IMG/VR virus record: IMGVR_UViG_3300036774_000024
Span: 1-23,114 of that record
DNA length: 23,114 nucleotides
Source of the DNA: a virus
Reading direction: 5' to 3' (one strand)
Shown piece after piece: positions 20,497 to 23,114 of this stretch. The notes beneath the pieces were generated by a model that saw only the letters and a program-made list of their open reading frames with translations, searched no databases and was not told the DNA's origin. How positions within the stretch are numbered: position 1 is the first letter of the stretch; each line of letters opens with the position of its first letter. A program made the position numbers and the translations under genes.

Positions 20497-21159
20497 ATGA
20501 CTAGAGTAGAGATACGTAATTTAGCTCGTAAAGGTTTGGGTGAGACAACGGCAGCCTTTTGGACTGATTTGGAACTTAACGGTTGGGTAGATGATGCTTG
20601 TGATGATCTAGCTTTTAGGGCCAAATGCATCAAAGCTAATGGTAAGATGACAACTGTTTCCGGTACGGCTGAATACACGTTACTTACCGCCTATCCAACA
20701 CTGCTCGCTGTTTTAGAAACCTATTACTATATCAATGGTACAACCTGGGATAAGTTAGATCCTACTTCTAGGGATAAATTAAACTCAGAAGAGTCTGGAT
20801 GGAAGAGTGTCGCAGCTGGTATTCCAGATAAATATTATTGGAGTAAAGAAGAGAACTTGATTGGGTTCTACCCTAAACCAAATGCAACCAATGCTGGAAC
20901 TAACTATGTAGAAGTTTATTATGCCAGAACACATACTGATATTACGGATGATGCTGCTGATCCAGATATACCTTTAGCTTTGCATCCAGCTATTGCTGAC
21001 TTTGTGATTGCAAGAGGAAATGAGACCCGCGGTTGGGGAGATAAGGCTAATGATAGATGGCAAAAGTATTTTACAAAGATTCATGATTATCAGGTTGAAC
21101 GAGATAGAGAACGCGAAGATGATGACATCATTATGAAGTCAATCTACAATATGAGGTAA
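20497..21159 (+). CDS. Head-tail adaptor (connector) protein, podovirus-like
   Basis: A 220-residue protein beginning MTRVEIRNLARKGLGETTAA, with FWTDLELNGWVDDACDDLAF, KLDPTSRDKLNSEESGW, GIPDKYYWSKEENLIGFYPK and YYARTHTDITDDAADPDIPL. The L..W(V/I)DDA.DDLA, GIP..YYW and IGFYP.P blocks are characteristic of tail adaptor proteins that extend the portal in short-tailed phages (T7 gp11 and P22 gp4 type role). AAGGGGGA lies before the ATG. It lies immediately before the large tail gene, the usual adaptor-nozzle order. The fold cannot be proven by eye. Confidence 0.75.
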   Translation: MTRVEIRNLARKGLGETTAAFWTDLELNGWVDDACDDLAFRAKCIKANGKMTTVSGTAEYTLLTAYPTLLAVLETYYYINGTTWDKLDPTSRDKLNSEESGWKSVAAGIPDKYYWSKEENLIGFYPKPNATNAGTNYVEVYYARTHTDITDDAADPDIPLALHPAIADFVIARGNETRGWGDKANDRWQKYFTKIHDYQVERDREREDDDIIMKSIYNMR

Positions 21160-21161
21160 AA

Positions 21162-23114
21162 ATGCCCTTATCATCTGATATACAACCCTGGAGGATCAAG
21201 ACTATCCCAGGTATGAATACCAAGATGGAGAACTTTGAACTTCAATCCAACTGGGTGGAAAAAGCCCAGAATTGTCGTTTTGAAGAAGAACTTGGAGCGG
21301 TTAGTAAACGGCAACCGATTTCTTATTATAATTCCGGAGCCAATAAAATTGGTACTGATCCCATCGTTGGTCTATATCGTTTTTATACGTCTGGTGGAAC
21401 AAGCAAATTTATAGCTGCTGCTGGTGCTGGTCTTTATGTTGGTAATGATTCAACAGGAGTTTGTACGTTAATCCATACATTCGGACAATCTGGAAAACGT
21501 TGTTCATTTGTTACATATAATGACTTAGTTTATGTTTTCAACGGTTATGATAACACAATCGTTTACGATGGTTCCAGTGATAATGTTACTTGGGAAGCAG
21601 GCTCTTGTAAAGCGGTATTATCTGCAGGAGGCACCAATTTAGATACACTTGCCACATATAAATATAAGATCACCTTTGATGCAGCTATTCCAGGGACTAA
21701 TGATGCTATTGTAACTGGGGCAGTCAGTAATACTGTAACTACAGAAGATACAGGAGGTAAACGCAAAGTTCAACTTACTAACATACCTCTAGGTCCTATA
21801 GGATGTATCAACCGTAATATCTACCGTACAATAGGGGGAGGGACAACTGCTTTTTACTTAATAGCTACGATAGCTGATAATACAACGACTACATATCTTG
21901 ATGATGTAGCAGACACGACAGCTACTGCAATACCGACTGTAACAGACACGCCACCTAAGGGAAATATTCCGATCATGTACCGGGAACGCTTATTCTTGGC
22001 TGGAGATCCGTCCAATCCCAATACGGTTTACTATTCTTACCCTTATTTACCTCATATTATGCTTCATACTCAGGGACCGGATACGCTGGAAGTATCTCCT
22101 GATGATAATGATGAAATTACTGGTTTAGCTGTATTTCTAGGGTCTATGATTTGTATCAAGAAAAATAGTATCCGCAAGATGTATGTAGCTGGACCTGATT
22201 CATCTTGGTATGCTGAAGATCCCTTGGTATTCGCAGGAACTCCGGCTCCTTGGTCTGTTACCAATACTACCGGAGGAGTGGTTTTCTTAGGATGGGACCA
22301 TTGGTATATCTTTAATGGTTCCAGTGTGGACCCTATTATAGATGAATTTGATACGACTGATATCCTTCCTGCAAGATATTCAGAAACAGTTTCTTTTTAC
22401 CATGAAGACCATATTCTAGCGGCTTATACAGATACAACGTTGGCAACACAGTACCATAATCGTGTTATGCGTTTTAATGTAAAACGTCAAAAGTTGTCTT
22501 ACGATACTATTGATGCTAACTGTTTTACGGCCAAACGTGGTGGAGATGAGACGGGTGAGCTTTACTATGGTTCTGCCAAAGAAGGATTTATCTTTAAAGG
22601 TACTAATGAAGAGTTAACTTACCGTTTGAATAACAAAACTGATGTCAATCTTGGGACTAAGAGCGGTACTTATGTCGGAGGAACTCAGGCATGTCCTTAT
22701 ATCGAAATAGGTTCTGTTACAACTGCTTCAGCAATACCAGATGATATTTGCATCTTTTGGGACAATGCAACAGAAGGTCCAGGTGCAGGTTGGACAGAGA
22801 TTATTGGGAGTGGGAAGGCTATAAAGATCCATACTACTGCAGGCACTGTATATACTACCGGACATACACATTCAATTACGGGTACTCTTCCATTATCAGG
22901 AGCGGGGAGGCATGATGGAGGAGATAATGAAGGGAGTCAGTGTGCAGATGATCATACACATCCGGTAAGTGGTACTTCTGCTAGTTCAGTCTCTTACCCT
23001 AGATCTATTTTATATAGACTTTTTAAAAAGAACAATACTACAACAGAATATGCTTTTCCTGTAGGTTCGATTATTATGTATGACCAGACTTCGGCTCCTG
23101 AAGGGTGGCAGGTA
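21162..23114 (+). CDS. Large tail (nozzle/hub-like) protein with C-terminal collar motifs, truncated by the window
   Basis: The frame from ATG 21162 stays open for 651 codons to the window end. GAGG overlaps the adaptor stop and lies 5 nt before the ATG. Residues 1-450 suggest a beta-propeller nozzle: WRIKTIPGMNTKMENFELQS, RFYTSGGTSKFIAAAGAGLY, TYNDLVYVFNGYDNTIVYDG, YRERLFLAGDPSNPNTVYYS, WDHWYIFNGSS. The last part has GHTHSITG, DDHTHPVSG and FPVGSIIMYDQTSAPEGW, which resemble fibre-tip HxH metal sites and the tail-collar domain opening. Nozzle and collar appear fused in one frame. The stop codon is outside the window. Confidence 0.78.
   Translation, partial: MPLSSDIQPWRIKTIPGMNTKMENFELQSNWVEKAQNCRFEEELGAVSKRQPISYYNSGANKIGTDPIVGLYRFYTSGGTSKFIAAAGAGLYVGNDSTGVCTLIHTFGQSGKRCSFVTYNDLVYVFNGYDNTIVYDGSSDNVTWEAGSCKAVLSAGGTNLDTLATYKYKITFDAAIPGTNDAIVTGAVSNTVTTEDTGGKRKVQLTNIPLGPIGCINRNIYRTIGGGTTAFYLIATIADNTTTTYLDDVADTTATAIPTVTDTPPKGNIPIMYRERLFLAGDPSNPNTVYYSYPYLPHIMLHTQGPDTLEVSPDDNDEITGLAVFLGSMICIKKNSIRKMYVAGPDSSWYAEDPLVFAGTPAPWSVTNTTGGVVFLGWDHWYIFNGSSVDPIIDEFDTTDILPARYSETVSFYHEDHILAAYTDTTLATQYHNRVMRFNVKRQKLSYDTIDANCFTAKRGGDETGELYYGSAKEGFIFKGTNEELTYRLNNKTDVNLGTKSGTYVGGTQACPYIEIGSVTTASAIPDDICIFWDNATEGPGAGWTEIIGSGKAIKIHTTAGTVYTTGHTHSITGTLPLSGAGRHDGGDNEGSQCADDHTHPVSGTSASSVSYPRSILYRLFKKNNTTTEYAFPVGSIIMYDQTSAPEGWQV

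Noticed and set aside
1-23114. tRNA, rRNA, insertion sequences, integrase or attachment sites
   Set aside because: I saw no cloverleaf-type segment, transposase motif, terminal inverted repeat pair or integrase in the window.

Overview
The window reads as the structural (late) region of a dsDNA tailed bacteriophage or prophage (Caudoviricetes). All genes I support lie on the + strand. They are packed with 1-20 nt gaps or with start/stop overlaps (TAATG, ATGA), and most are preceded by strong GGAGG-type ribosome binding sites, so the host is a bacterium with conventional Shine-Dalgarno initiation. Composition is moderately AT-rich. I cannot name the host. No tape-measure or major tail-tube gene is present, while an adaptor-like gene and a large beta-rich tail gene are. 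This favours a short-tailed (podovirus-like) virion, which is an inference.

Layout. 1-155: promoter and leader. 156-2100: small and large terminase subunits, overlapping by 161 nt. 2100-2746: four tiny overlapping genes. 2730-4550: portal. 4543-5271: lytic transglycosylase and two small conserved-looking genes. 5253-6041: scaffold-like protein. 6051-7171: zinc ribbon and a probable head/decoration protein. 7185-8700: major capsid protein gene, split by a group I intron (7884-8502) that encodes a LAGLIDADG homing endonuclease. 8712-11880: a lysine-rich micro-ORF, a beta-helix protein, a DnaJ-type zinc-finger protein and small genes, including a tandem duplicated pair. 11882-15311: virion-type proteins, including a tandem triplet of ~225-residue paralogs and a protein built from 20-residue repeats. 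15304-17602: small membrane proteins, zinc ribbons and a calcineurin-like metallophosphoesterase, possibly holding lysis functions. 17605-20487: small genes and a 694-residue discoidin-like/LamG-like protein with 20-residue C-terminal repeats. 20497-23114: head-tail adaptor-like protein and a tail protein that gains HxH and tail-collar motifs before running off the window.

How it fits together: terminase packages DNA through the portal into a shell assembled from scaffold and the spliced major capsid protein. The middle genes probably decorate the head or contribute fibres and receptor-binding parts. The adaptor and tail gene close the portal vertex.

The most striking feature is the intron in the capsid gene. 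Both splice sites can be placed from the sequence: a 7-bp P1 (with U.G at the 5' site), a 5-bp P10, and P3, P7, P8 and P9 core pairings all fit. The predicted join restores an uninterrupted 298-residue capsid protein. Other notable items are the triplicated paralog family, two unrelated-looking proteins with an exact 20-residue repeat period, six small Cys-rich (zinc-ribbon type) proteins, and an 11-codon lysine-rich ORF directly after the capsid gene.
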